Shown here one piece after another: positions 1 to 8,808 of a DNA stretch of 37,512 nt. Location of the stretch: assembly GCA_022843885.1 (NCBI GenBank), contig JALHMU010000004.1:1-37512 (forward strand). The letters are read 5' to 3'. Each line of letters begins with the position of its first letter. The stretch's first letter is position 1. A program made the translations under genes and the position numbers. Below the pieces are notes generated by a model. The model made no database searches, was not told where the DNA came from, and worked only from the letters and a program-made list of their open reading frames with translations. This stretch comes from Candidatus Peribacteraceae bacterium. Lineage in GTDB: Bacteria > Patescibacteriota > Gracilibacteria > Peribacterales > Peribacteraceae.

Positions 1-3000
1 TCGATGCAGTCAATGTGTAGGTGGCAAGTCCACCGGCAACGACAGATGCTGGACCCGTTTTCTGGATCGCGAGGTCAGCGTTGACGATTGGACATGTAAC
101 CGTCGTGGAGACGATCGAACTCTGGTTGTTTGCTGGGTTTGGATCCGTTGTCGTTGCAGAGATTGCAGCGCGGTTCTGGATGACAGATTGTGTGCATTGC
201 GCAGGGTTCGGGACATTGAATGCCACCTGAACCGTCTGGCTCTGACCTGCTGCGAGCGTGATGTTGTCACAAAGGATGTTCGGACCGTTCTGGACACAAC
301 TTGTAGAGGACTGAGCGGCGTTGAACGTAAGACCTGCTGGGATCACATCGCTGAACGTCACGTGTTCAGCAGTTGCTGGACCAGCGTTCGTTGCAGTGAG
401 GTTGTATGTCACAACTGTACCGGCAACGACCGTTGCTGGACCAGACTTGATGATCGAAAGATCAGCAGTCATTGGAGCTGGGCATGTCACGTTCGTCGTA
501 ACAACTGAGCTCGTGTTGTTACCTTGGTTTGGGTCGTTCTGACCACCGGCAACAGATGCTGTGTTCTGAATTGTCGTTGGGACACACGTGTTTGGGTTGA
601 CTGTTGGGAGAGCGAAGACAAGCTTCACAGGGCGGCTCTGACCAGATGCAAGAACGAAGTTTCCACATGTGATCGCGTTGCCGTTCTTCGTGCAGGATGC
701 ATCGGATTCAGCAGCGACAAATGTGAGACCGCTTGGGATCTGATCCGTGATCGATGCATTCTGCACCGTTGCTGGACCGGCGTTGGAGACCGTCAATGTG
801 TACGTAATCTTTTCACCGGCGAGGATCGATGCTGGACCAGACTTCATAATCGAGAGATCAGAAGCGGTTGGCTGAGGACATGTGACCTGTGTGAAGACGA
901 TCGTGCTTGCGTTGTTCGAAGGATTTGGATCCGTCTGTGACGTGTTCACGAATGCTTGGTTTGCAACCGTGCGTGCGACACATGTGTTTGGATCGGCAGC
1001 TGGAGCATTGAAGACAACCGTTACCGTGCGGCTTGCGCCGGATGCGAGGGTGATGTTGTCACACAAGATGTTCGCACCGTTCTGCACACAGTTCGTAGAA
1101 GACTGTGCAGCGTTGAAGGTGAGACCAGCTGGTGTTGGGTCGATAATGTTGACGTTCGTTGCGATACCAGGACCAGCGTTTGAAGCTGTGAGCGTGTATG
1201 AGATTGTCGAACCAGCGACCGCAGTTGCAGGACCAGTCTTCAAGATAGAGAGGTCAGCACCGAGTGGCTCAGGACACAACACATTTGTTACAACGATCTG
1301 GCTCGTGTTGTTTGATTGGTTCGAATCAGACTGTGCAGCTGCGACAGATGCGCGGTTCTGGATCGTGGTTGGCGTGCAGTTGTTTGGAGCAGCAGGAACG
1401 TTGAAGGCCAAGTTCACTGTGCGGCTCTGACCAGCAGCGAGGTTCATGTTGTTACACACGATGCTTCCACCGTTCTGCGCACAGATCGTATCGGACTGTG
1501 CAGCGTTAAACGTGAGACCGGATGGGATCTGGTCGGTGATCACAACGCTCGTTGCGGATGCTGGACCCATGTTCGTAGCGGTCAACGTGTAGAGCACGAT
1601 GCCACCGGCTTGGACGGAGTATGGACCAGACTTGATGATTGCGAGATCAGCGTTTGTTGGCGTCGGACAGTTCACGGTTGTCGTGACAACGGAGCTCTGG
1701 TTGTTACTTGGATTTGGATCCGTCTGTGATGTGTTTACGTAGGCCTGGTTTGTAACTGTGCGTACGAAACAATTGTTTGGATCAGCGACCGGTGTATTGA
1801 AAGCGACCTGAACCGTGCGGCTCTGACCGGCTGCGAGTGTGATGTTGTCACACAAGATGTTCGCACCGTTCTGGACACAGTTTGCAGATGACTGAGCAGA
1901 GTTGAATGTCAGACCTGCTGGAGTTGGATCGATGATGTTTACGTTGGTTGCAGTTGCAGGACCAGCGTTCGTCACCGTCAATGTGTAGACGGCTACAGAA
2001 CCAGCTTGGACAGTTGCAGGACCAGACTTCGTGATGGAGAGATCAGCACCTTGTGGTGTTGGGCAGTTGACCATCGTGTTCACGATCTGACTTTGGTTGT
2101 TCGAAGGATTTGGATCCGTCGACGAGGATGAAACCGATGCGCGGTTCTGGATCGTCGTTGGCGTACATGCGTTTGGATCGACAGCAGGAACATTGAAGGC
2201 GATCTGGACTGTGCGTGACTGACCAGAAGCCAACGTGATGTTGTTACACTGAATGTTCGCACCGTTCTGGACACAGCTGTTGTCAGACTGTGCAGCGTTG
2301 AATGTAAGACCAGCTGGGATGACGTCATTGATCGTGACGTGTTCAGCAGTCGCAGGACCAGCGTTCGTAACCGTCAATGTGTAGGAGATTGTCGAACCTG
2401 GAGTGACAGTTGCAGGACCAGACTTCGTGATCGAAAGATCAGAACCTTGTGGCTGTGGACATGTCACGTTGGTTGTCACAACGGAGCTCTGGTTATTTGA
2501 AGGATTTGGGTCCGTCTGTGATGTGGAAACGGAACCGCGGTTTTGAATCGTTGTTGGGGTGCAGTTATTTGGATTCGCTGCAGGAATGTTGAAGGCAACC
2601 TGAACCGTGCGGCTCTGGCCTGGCGTCAACGAGAAGTTGTTACACTGAATGTTTGGACCGTTCTGCACACAGTTCGTAGAAGACTGTGCAGCGTTGAAGG
2701 TCACACCGGCAGGGATAACGTCGTTGATCGTGACGTTGGTTGCAGTTGCTGGACCAGCGTTTGTTGCAGTCAAGTTATAGACGGCAACACCACCAGCTTG
2801 AACAGTCGAAGGACCAGTTTTCTGGATCGAAAGGTCAGCACCTTGTGGCGTTGGGCATGTCACGTTTGTGACAACAGTCTGTGAAGTGTTGTTTCCTGGA
2901 GTCGTGTCACCAGGGGCAGACACTGTTGCAGTGTTTTGAAGCGTTGTTGGGACACACTGGTCACCAGTTGCTTGCGTGTTAAATGCGATAGAGAAGTTAC

Positions 3001-4909
3001 GTGACTGACCTCCAGTCAATGAGATACCGGAACAGACAACTGCGTTTCCTTGAAGCGTACACTGTGAGGAAGACTGAGCAGCGTTGAACGTTGTTCCTGC
3101 TGGAACTGGATCCGTGATCGAGACGTTCTGAACCGTACCCTGACCTTCGTTCTTCACCGTCACTGTGTAGACAGCAACGTTTCCTGCTTGAACGTTCGTA
3201 ACACCAGTCTTCTGGATGGAAACGTCCGTTGGGAATTCACAGGTAACGACTGCAAGGTTGTATTCGGAGTGGTACTGCCACGTTCCACAGATATCGCGGA
3301 AGGTGGAGTTGATCTGACGAGATTCTTCAGACTGCTGACCATTGCGGACGAACAAGTTCGTCACATCAACTGGGTCGTACAATTTTGGAACGTTGTTGCA
3401 GCTTGCGTCGTAACGCAGCGTGCGGTTTCCGACAGATGTGACAAGATCGACAGCGTCATCTGTGACGTGGTAACGATTGTCACCTTCCGTTGGACCTTGA
3501 AGGAAGACGCGCTGACCTGGCTTCACATTGAGTGTTGCGGAGGTCGTATCAAACGTTGCACCAACTGTTCCGACTTGCTGGACCGGGTAGTTGTTTGCAA
3601 TGCGTGTGTAACGCACGTCTGGCGTGGCACCGTTCGTACAAATGTAGTTGTCCTTTTCCGTGTTGTCCTGCGTACCTGCACATCCTGGATCCTGACCGAA
3701 GTCGACTTTTCCGTCGCCATCGTTATCGATTCCATCGCTGCATTGCGGCTTCGGGAAGGTTTCGTCGTCATCGTTTGGACCGGAACAGCTGAAGTCATCT
3801 GGATGATCGATAGCACCGTCGCCATCGTTATCTTTTCCATCAGAACACTGTGGAGCACACTTCACCTGGGTAGGCGTCGTGGACACCGTCACTTCATCAG
3901 CGAACTGACCGTGCGCCTTCACTGTATTCACGATGGTCGTGTTACATGCAAAGGTCTGTGGGATCTGGAATGTAAGAGTAAATTCACGCGTTTCGTTGAT
4001 TGCAAGATTCGGAACGTCGCAGGAAACCATAGCTCCCTGAAGCGCGCATTCCTGGCTGCTTTCCTGTGGAATGTACGTGAGTCCGTTTGGGATCGTGTCG
4101 ATGACACCAGCGCGGAACGTTGCAAGATTTCCCGTGTTTTTGACGGTGACCTTGTACGAAATTTTTCCACCGACGGCTGGGTTGTTCGTCGTCACAGTTT
4201 TCTTCAATTCAAATTTTGCTTTGTTCACTGGAGACTCATCATTGTCATCTGGGTTTGTACAACCTGGATCATTTGGATAGTCGATCAAACCGTCGCCGTC
4301 GTTATCCTTGCCATCGCGGCACTGTGGAATATGAGCAGGCGTGACTTCGATGTTGAACGTACACTTTCCATGGTTGTCATCGTAACGTGAGTCCGTGTAG
4401 CCCCCCACGAGCTTTACGGCACCAGCTGGAACTTGAATGCCTCCTTCGAAGGAGCGCATCAAGATCGCAGCGCGATTACTTGGTGTCGGAACATTCGGAC
4501 GAACAACGTTGCCGCTGGCGTCAACGAACTGACCGACGATTGCATGCTTTGGAAGATCGTTGGTTCCCTCTTTTGCACCGTCGCGGCACGTGTGTGGATT
4601 TTGCAATCCACTTGCACCACCGAAGTCGATCTTGCCACTAATATTTGTGACTTTGATCGTGTCTCCCGCTTGCAGTCCATCGACCAACACACGTGGGTCT
4701 CGGGAACCGCTTCCGCGCCACCAGTAGTTACATCCTTCACTGCCGGAGTAACCCGGACACTGATGGATGACACCATCTTTGGCGTCAATGTATGAGTTCA
4801 CCACCTGGGCAGCATCAGCTGCGACAGGGAAGTTGAACGCAATAACGCCGAGTTGCGTGGCTGAGCCAGCAAACACGACGAGGAGAAGCACGGCAATCGG
4901 CTTCTTCAT
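1..4909 (-). CDS. Giant secreted multi-DUF11 surface protein, C-terminus beyond window
   Basis: The frame is open from the ATG at 4909 through base 1, giving about 1636 residues with no stop in the window; the C-terminus is off the left edge. In order: a signal peptide (MKKPIAVLLLVVFAGSA); at about 72-188 a domain resembling PA-IL/LecA-type lectins, ending in a YDDNHG loop like their DNxG sugar/calcium loop; an Asp-rich CRDGKDNDGDGLID motif (about 193-225); a divergent DUF11 domain (about 225-345); two more DGxDNDGDG motifs (about 351-416); a unique region (about 420-560); then tandem DUF11 units of about 131 residues, each with IPAGLTFNAAQS-like and GQSRTV-like motifs. DUF11 domains are beta-sandwiches of bacterial surface proteins, so an adhesin, sheath or surface-layer role is inferred. 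An in-frame ATG at 4939, after a pyrimidine-rich leader, is an equally possible start. The lectin assignment is the least certain part. Confidence 0.9.
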   Translation of the reverse strand, partial: MKKPIAVLLLVVFAGSATQLGVIAFNFPVAADAAQVVNSYIDAKDGVIHQCPGYSGSEGCNYWWRGSGSRDPRVLVDGLQAGDTIKVTNISGKIDFGGASGLQNPHTCRDGAKEGTNDLPKHAIVGQFVDASGNVVRPNVPTPSNRAAILMRSFEGGIQVPAGAVKLVGGYTDSRYDDNHGKCTFNIEVTPAHIPQCRDGKDNDGDGLIDYPNDPGCTNPDDNDESPVNKAKFELKKTVTTNNPAVGGKISYKVTVKNTGNLATFRAGVIDTIPNGLTYIPQESSQECALQGAMVSCDVPNLAINETREFTLTFQIPQTFACNTTIVNTVKAHGQFADEVTVSTTPTQVKCAPQCSDGKDNDGDGAIDHPDDFSCSGPNDDDETFPKPQCSDGIDNDGDGKVDFGQDPGCAGTQDNTEKDNYICTNGATPDVRYTRIANNYPVQQVGTVGATFDTTSATLNVKPGQRVFLQGPTEGDNRYHVTDDAVDLVTSVGNRTLRYDASCNNVPKLYDPVDVTNLFVRNGQQSEESRQINSTFRDICGTWQYHSEYNLAVVTCEFPTDVSIQKTGVTNVQAGNVAVYTVTVKNEGQGTVQNVSITDPVPAGTTFNAAQSSSQCTLQGNAVVCSGISLTGGQSRNFSIAFNTQATGDQCVPTTLQNTATVSAPGDTTPGNNTSQTVVTNVTCPTPQGADLSIQKTGPSTVQAGGVAVYNLTATNAGPATATNVTINDVIPAGVTFNAAQSSTNCVQNGPNIQCNNFSLTPGQSRTVQVAFNIPAANPNNCTPTTIQNRGSVSTSQTDPNPSNNQSSVVTTNVTCPQPQGSDLSITKSGPATVTPGSTISYTLTVTNAGPATAEHVTINDVIPAGLTFNAAQSDNSCVQNGANIQCNNITLASGQSRTVQIAFNVPAVDPNACTPTTIQNRASVSSSSTDPNPSNNQSQIVNTMVNCPTPQGADLSITKSGPATVQAGSVAVYTLTVTNAGPATATNVNIIDPTPAGLTFNSAQSSANCVQNGANILCDNITLAAGQSRTVQVAFNTPVADPNNCFVRTVTNQAYVNTSQTDPNPSNNQSSVVTTTVNCPTPTNADLAIIKSGPYSVQAGGIVLYTLTATNMGPASATSVVITDQIPSGLTFNAAQSDTICAQNGGSIVCNNMNLAAGQSRTVNLAFNVPAAPNNCTPTTIQNRASVAAAQSDSNQSNNTSQIVVTNVLCPEPLGADLSILKTGPATAVAGSTISYTLTASNAGPGIATNVNIIDPTPAGLTFNAAQSSTNCVQNGANILCDNITLASGASRTVTVVFNAPAADPNTCVARTVANQAFVNTSQTDPNPSNNASTIVFTQVTCPQPTASDLSIMKSGPASILAGEKITYTLTVSNAGPATVQNASITDQIPSGLTFVAAESDASCTKNGNAITCGNFVLASGQSRPVKLVFALPTVNPNTCVPTTIQNTASVAGGQNDPNQGNNTSSVVTTNVTCPAPMTADLSIIKSGPATVVAGTVVTYNLTATNAGPATAEHVTFSDVIPAGLTFNAAQSSTSCVQNGPNILCDNITLAAGQSQTVQVAFNVPNPAQCTQSVIQNRAAISATTTDPNPANNQSSIVSTTVTCPIVNADLAIQKTGPASVVAGGLATYTLTAS
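81..3231 (-). repeat. Eight complete tandem DUF11-coding units of about 390-397 bp
   Basis: The string encoding DLSI(Q/T)K recurs at about 80, 470, 865, 1260, 1653, 2050, 2446, 2841 and 3231 on the plus-strand scale, and the string encoding FNAAQS recurs at about 310, 707, 1101, 1495, 1891, 2288, 2684 and 3074. Spacing is 390 to 397 bp. The units keep long stretches of near-identical DNA, not just protein similarity. A ninth unit begins at base 80 and leaves the window. Unit number is therefore likely to vary by recombination, and the array is a risk for collapsed assembly. Confidence 0.9.
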
Positions 4910-4971
4910 GCGGAAATAAAGGGATGCAACGGCCTGCATAAGAAAGTGGGGTAGATACAAGAAAGTTGCTT

Positions 4972-5000
4972 ACCTTAACCGAACTTTCACATCTTGTCAA
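4972..5000 (-). promoter_or_regulatory. Promoter of the DUF11 gene: TTGACA-17-TAAGGT
   Basis: On the minus strand a perfect -35 TTGACA (4995-5000) is followed by 17 bases and TAAGGT (4972-4977). Transcription would start near 4965, leaving a leader of about 26 nt to the ATG at 4939 or about 56 nt to the ATG at 4909. Both leaders end in pyrimidine-rich sequence with no Shine-Dalgarno. Confidence 0.55.
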
Positions 5001-5105
5001 CTTTATTCTTTTATTGCATTTCGTACAGTTATCTTTCCACTCTGAATAGGAGAAATCGGCTTCAGAAAGGGCTCAAGAGGACGTAGCGACCCCTCGTAAA
5101 GTCTG

Positions 5106-5111
5106 TATAAT
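5106..5111 (+). promoter_or_regulatory. Perfect -10 box (TATAAT) of alaS
   Basis: TATAAT ends 11 bases before the alaS ATG, so the transcript would have a leader of only about 4-6 nt and no room for a Shine-Dalgarno. No convincing -35 is seen at the usual distance. Confidence 0.55.
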
Positions 5112-5122
5112 CGCCTTAGATT

Positions 5123-6943
5123 ATGTCTAGGACGACAAACGAGCTTCGGCAGGCCTATTTGGACTTCTTCAAGTCTCACGGCCATACGGTCATTCCTGGG
5201 GCATCCTTGGTACCTGAGAACGACCCGACAGTGCTCTTCACGACGGCTGGAATGCACCCTCTCGTCCCCTACCTCCTCGGGGAGCCACATCCAGGCGGAA
5301 AACGGCTTACAGATGTGCAATTGTGCGTGCGTACCCAAGATATCGACGAAGTCGGAGATATCAGCCACCTCACGTGTTTCGAAATGCTCGGAAACTGGAG
5401 TTTGGGTGACTACTTTAAGGAGGGCGCTATTTCGATGAGCTTTGAATATCTGACGAAAGTCTTGCAGCTTCCGATCGAGAAACTCGCCGTCACCTGTTTC
5501 GAAGGTGATGATGACGCGCCAAAGGACACGGAATCCGCAGCAATTTGGGAAAAACTCGGCATGCCTAAGGAACGTATTGCGTTCCTTCCCAAAGCCAAAA
5601 ACTGGTGGGGCCCTGCGGGTCTCACGGGGCCATGCGGTCCGGATACGGAAATGTTCTACTGGGTCGGTGATGGTGAACCGAAAGGTAATCCGAAAACGCA
5701 TGAGAATGAATGGCTGGAGATCTGGAACGACGTGTTCATGCAGTACTTCAAAAAAGAGGATGGAACGTTTGAGCCCTTAGCACAGCAGAACGTTGATACC
5801 GGTATGGGCTTGGAACGCGTTGCAGCAGTGATTCAAGGCGTAGAAAGCGTGTATGACACAGATGCATTCACACCAATCATCGAAAAAATTACATCGATGA
5901 GTACGGCAAAAAGTGACAATGATGTTCGTCACAAACGCATCATTGCGGATCACATCAAAGCTGCCGTGTTCATGATCGCCGATGGAGTTGAACCGTCGAA
6001 TGTCGACCAAGGGTATGTCTTACGAAGACTCATTCGCAGGGCTATTCGCTCGGCTCGAACGCTTGGCATCGAGCATGCAGGAACCTTCGGAAGTACAATT
6101 GCGGATGTCGTGATTGCGCAGTATGGAAGCCATTATTCGCATCTCGTGAAGAAGCAATCCGGCATCAAAGAGTCGCTGAAGAAAGAAGAAGAACAATTCA
6201 AAAAAACGCTTGAAGAAGGGCTGAAGCAGTTCTCAAAAATGGTCGAAAAAATCGAGGGAAAAATGATCGATGGAAAAACGGCATTCCATCTGTATGACAC
6301 CTATGGTTTCCCATTCGAGCTTACAAAGGAGTTAGCGGCCGAACACGGATTTTCGATCGACGAAGCCGGCTACAAAACTGCATTTGAAGCCCATCAAAAT
6401 CTCTCGCGTGCAGGAGCAGAAAAACGCTTTGCCGGAGGGCTCGCCGACCATTCTGCTGAGACGACAAAACTACATACTGCCACGCATTTATTGAATGCCG
6501 CTCTGCGCACCGTTCTCGGTGATCACGTCTACCAGAAGGGCTCCAACGTGACTGCAGAACGTCTGCGTTTTGACTTCCCGCATCCGGAAAAAATGACACC
6601 GGAGCAAATCAAACAGGTTGAGGATCTCGTGAACAAAGCCATCAAAGACGATCTTCCCATCGCCTACCACGTCACGACTGTCGACGGCGCAAAGAGTGAA
6701 GGTGCGATCGGCGTGTTCGATGATCGCTACGGTTCTGAAATCAAAGTCTATGTGATGGGCGACGACAAGAAAGGCGTGTTTAGTAAGGAGATCTGCGGCG
6801 GTCCGCACGTGTCACATACAGGCGTTCTTGGCACATTTAAGATTCAGAAAGAAGAAAGTTCCAGTGCTGGCGTTCGCAGAATCAAAGCTGTTGTCTCTGG
6901 TGGTCCAGCAGACATTGACACTGCAGGAGAGGCACAAGGATAA
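5123..6943 (+). CDS. alaS: Alanyl-tRNA synthetase, minimal form without C-terminal domains
   Basis: Charges tRNA-Ala with alanine. The class II catalytic core is clear from the start (AYLDFFKSHGHTVIPGASL, LFTTAGMHPLVPYLLG, FEMLGNWSLGDYFKE, TGMGLERVAAV), followed by the helical tRNA-recognition domain with ADGVEPSNVDQGYVLRRLIR. The editing domain keeps its zinc ligands: HTATH near residues 453-457 and CGGPH near 558-562. At 606 residues it is far shorter than the usual 870 or so. The beta-barrel normally before the HxxxH motif is missing, and the protein ends just after the editing domain, so DHHA1 and C-Ala are absent. The reading frame is clean, so this is a reduced enzyme and not a broken gene. 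Bases just upstream hold a -10 box but no Shine-Dalgarno. Confidence 0.97.
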   Translation: MSRTTNELRQAYLDFFKSHGHTVIPGASLVPENDPTVLFTTAGMHPLVPYLLGEPHPGGKRLTDVQLCVRTQDIDEVGDISHLTCFEMLGNWSLGDYFKEGAISMSFEYLTKVLQLPIEKLAVTCFEGDDDAPKDTESAAIWEKLGMPKERIAFLPKAKNWWGPAGLTGPCGPDTEMFYWVGDGEPKGNPKTHENEWLEIWNDVFMQYFKKEDGTFEPLAQQNVDTGMGLERVAAVIQGVESVYDTDAFTPIIEKITSMSTAKSDNDVRHKRIIADHIKAAVFMIADGVEPSNVDQGYVLRRLIRRAIRSARTLGIEHAGTFGSTIADVVIAQYGSHYSHLVKKQSGIKESLKKEEEQFKKTLEEGLKQFSKMVEKIEGKMIDGKTAFHLYDTYGFPFELTKELAAEHGFSIDEAGYKTAFEAHQNLSRAGAEKRFAGGLADHSAETTKLHTATHLLNAALRTVLGDHVYQKGSNVTAERLRFDFPHPEKMTPEQIKQVEDLVNKAIKDDLPIAYHVTTVDGAKSEGAIGVFDDRYGSEIKVYVMGDDKKGVFSKEICGGPHVSHTGVLGTFKIQKEESSSAGVRRIKAVVSGGPADIDTAGEAQG

Positions 6944-6954
6944 TCATCGACTTT

Positions 6955-7161
6955 ATGAAACTTCAGTACGATCCAATAGAGGATTTTGAAACTGCCGATG
7001 TGCGGATTCGTGCACAGCGTGCGTTACAACAAAAAATTGATGGTCCGCTTCGTCGAACGCTCGAGGCACGTATTCCCGAAATGGATACATATAAACAGTT
7101 ACAGCGCTTTCTGCAGCAATGCGGGATGTTGCAGGACCAAATGGTTGACCGGGCATCCTAA
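6955..7161 (+). CDS. Small charged orphan protein (68 aa) downstream of alaS
   Basis: Starts 11 bases after the alaS stop and is probably co-transcribed with it. The 68-residue product is charged and likely helical (KLQYDPIEDFETADVRIRAQ near the start, then RRTLEARIPEMDTYKQLQRF). It has no signal peptide, membrane segment or recognisable motif. A purine stretch AAGGA lies about 14 bases before the ATG, overlapping the alaS end. I do not recognise a family. Being real is supported by position, strand and balanced composition, but its size leaves doubt. Confidence 0.55.
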   Translation: MKLQYDPIEDFETADVRIRAQRALQQKIDGPLRRTLEARIPEMDTYKQLQRFLQQCGMLQDQMVDRAS

Positions 7162-7213
7162 ATACGTACAATGCGGCCTCCTTTTGGCCTTATTTGAGGC
7201 CTGAATGACACTA

Positions 7214-7241
7214 TTGACATTTATTAGTAATATATTACAAT
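7214..7241 (+). promoter_or_regulatory. Strong promoter TTGACA-16-TACAAT
   Basis: A perfect -35 (7214-7219) and a five-of-six -10 (7236-7241) are separated by 16 bases. The -10 ends nine bases before the ATG at 7251, so the leader is 0-3 nt. This is one of the best promoters in the window and supports the small gene behind it. Confidence 0.75.
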
Positions 7242-7250
7242 TTCATTTCT

Positions 7251-7475
7251 ATGATTCAACGCAATCCAAACTCTGAGATCTTCGATCGCGATTCCGTCGA
7301 TTATCACATCGGCTATACGCTGATGCGCGCTCAACAGAAAGCAATCGAGGGAAATATTGATGACGCTCGCGCATTGTATTACTCCATCTTTGAACATCCG
7401 GAATTCAATGGAACGTATCCTGGATATAATGGGTATGAGGAACGTGTCGAAAACTATCTTAAGTCGCAGGCATAA
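7251..7475 (+). CDS. Small orphan protein, 74 aa
   Basis: A 74-residue acidic, soluble, probably helical protein (RDSVDYHIGYTLMRAQQKAI, then EGNIDDARALYYSIFEHPEF). The middle part reads like a single TPR-style helix pair, but one pair is not enough to assign the family. No signal peptide or membrane segment. It stands alone behind a strong promoter with a very short leader, which is the main reason to believe it. Function unknown. Confidence 0.65.
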   Translation: MIQRNPNSEIFDRDSVDYHIGYTLMRAQQKAIEGNIDDARALYYSIFEHPEFNGTYPGYNGYEERVENYLKSQA

Positions 7476-7509
7476 AGAATGACCATCGTTTTTTTGAGAC
7501 AAAAGGTTC

Positions 7510-7525
7510 TTTCTGCATGCAGAAA
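7510..7525. repeat. Perfect 16-bp palindrome between genes
   Basis: TTTCTGCATGCAGAAA is an exact inverted repeat in the 104-bp gap between two plus-strand genes, flanked by GGTT and ACC. No T-run follows on the plus strand, so it is not a standard terminator for the upstream gene. It could be an operator for the downstream methyltransferase gene or an mRNA-end hairpin. Confidence 0.5.
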
Positions 7526-7579
7526 CCAATCTTGATTCCAAGCAAGCGCTCATCGAAGCGGAAAAAATGAGTCGGCACT

Positions 7580-8803
7580 ATGCTATGGGCCATCATGCAT
7601 TCGTACGTTGCTCAACTTGGACATCAGCCGCTTATTGCTCGCGCAGAACTTCTCGCGCTCCTTCCGGATATGGAACCGGGGCGCATGGTCAGTGCCGTGT
7701 ATTTCATGTTCAAGACGAAAGAAGAGCTGAACCAAGCATTTTTAGATAGTTTAGGAGGAACGATTTTGATCGCAAAGTGCATTCACAGCGCTGCTGATCT
7801 GAAAGATATTCCTGCGATGCTTGAAACCGAACTGCAAGGCAGCAAAGGAAAGGTGTCCTTCGCGTTGCGCATCGTCGGACTCTCTCCTGCGCGCGGTCGT
7901 GAGTTTTACAAAGCATCGAAAGATCATTTGAAAAAGAAGGGCATGTCTAGCCGCTACATCGGCAACGAGCGCTCCCCTGCTTTGCCGATTCAATTGCACG
8001 ATGAAGGGCTTCTGGATGCCAAGAAAGGAGCAGAGCTGCTGATACTGCACGGTGAGCATGGCACGTGGGTGGGACGCACGATTGCGGCACAAAATGTGAA
8101 GGCATACACGAAGCGTGACATGGATAAACCGGTCCGTGATACGACGGTCGGACTCCTTCCTCCGAAACTTGCACAAACATTGCTCAACTTCGGAATGTTC
8201 CTCGTGCGCGAACAACGCGGCGAGCTTCCGAAGACACTCACGATCTTCGATCCATTTTGCGGAACGGGTGTGATCCCGATGGAAGCATTGCATCGCAAGT
8301 GGCCGGTTTTGGCATCGGATATTTCCCCAAAAGCAGTGACAGGAACAGAAAAAAATTTGGAATGGATGCGCAAGCACTGGAGTATTGGGAAACGTGATGT
8401 CGCGTCTACAGTCTGGAAACAGGATGCGCAGAAACCTTTCAAATTAGAGACGAAACCGGATGTCATCGTGACGGAGACAACGCTTGGACCATCACTCCGC
8501 GCACGACCGCAGATCAAAGATGCTGAGCGATTCAAACGTGAGGCGGAGAAAATTGAATCGGAATTTTTGAAGAACGTACATGACACGCTCCCGGGCACCC
8601 CGATCGTCGCAACATGGCCGGTCTGGTATGCAAAAAAATATCCACTCACGTTGGAAAAGATGGAGAAAGCGATCGAAAAAGCAGGATACAAGTTGGTCCT
8701 TCCACCGCATGTGCACGCCACGACGCCGGAACGGCACTCTCTGATCTACAGACGGAATGATCAATTCGTAGGCCGAGAAATTGTTCTGCTTCTACCAGCA
8801 TAA
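7580..8803 (+). CDS. TRM11/TrmG10-like THUMP-type RNA methyltransferase
   Basis: A Rossmann-fold SAM-dependent methyltransferase of the TRM11 family, which in archaea and eukaryotes modifies G10 of tRNA. The N-terminal half (about 1-170) is in the position of the RNA-binding NTD/THUMP region. The linker RDMDKPVRDTTVGLLPPKLA is typical of the family, and the SAM loop is DPFCGTGVIPMEAL. The catalytic motif IV, normally (D/N)PPY, reads TETTLGP around residue 298, so the usual amino-methylation residues are missing. Starts at ATG 7580 or, five residues later, at ATG 7595 (MHSYVAQLG), which homologs of this type would favour. The downstream gene begins five bases after its stop. The fold is confident; substrate and activity are not. 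Confidence 0.85.
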   Translation: MLWAIMHSYVAQLGHQPLIARAELLALLPDMEPGRMVSAVYFMFKTKEELNQAFLDSLGGTILIAKCIHSAADLKDIPAMLETELQGSKGKVSFALRIVGLSPARGREFYKASKDHLKKKGMSSRYIGNERSPALPIQLHDEGLLDAKKGAELLILHGEHGTWVGRTIAAQNVKAYTKRDMDKPVRDTTVGLLPPKLAQTLLNFGMFLVREQRGELPKTLTIFDPFCGTGVIPMEALHRKWPVLASDISPKAVTGTEKNLEWMRKHWSIGKRDVASTVWKQDAQKPFKLETKPDVIVTETTLGPSLRARPQIKDAERFKREAEKIESEFLKNVHDTLPGTPIVATWPVWYAKKYPLTLEKMEKAIEKAGYKLVLPPHVHATTPERHSLIYRRNDQFVGREIVLLLPA

Positions 8804-8808
8804 CCCTG

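Noticed and set aside
21..2884. Series of plus-strand open frames at 400-bp intervals
   Set aside because: They recur only because the DUF11 repeats recur; each is an antisense copy of the same unit.
1..3231. Regular repeats as a possible CRISPR array or satellite
   Set aside because: Unit length near 395 bp, coding throughout, no short direct repeats with unique spacers.
3188..4390. Long plus-strand open frame (400 codons) antisense to the DUF11 gene
   Set aside because: Shadow of the repeat-rich minus-strand gene; its protein is Cys/Trp/Val-rich with no domain, while the minus frame gives coherent DUF11 and DxDNDGDG motifs.
5003..5701. Minus-strand open frame of 232 codons over alaS
   Set aside because: Lies antisense to conserved catalytic motifs of alaS.
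7172..7201. GGCCTC/GAGGCC inverted repeat as a terminator after the 68-aa gene
   Set aside because: Loop of 18 bases and no T-run; too weak to call.
7990..8721. Minus-strand open frame of 243 codons over the TRM11-like gene
   Set aside because: The plus frame carries the SAM motif and family linker; the minus frame is a Ser/Cys-rich shadow.
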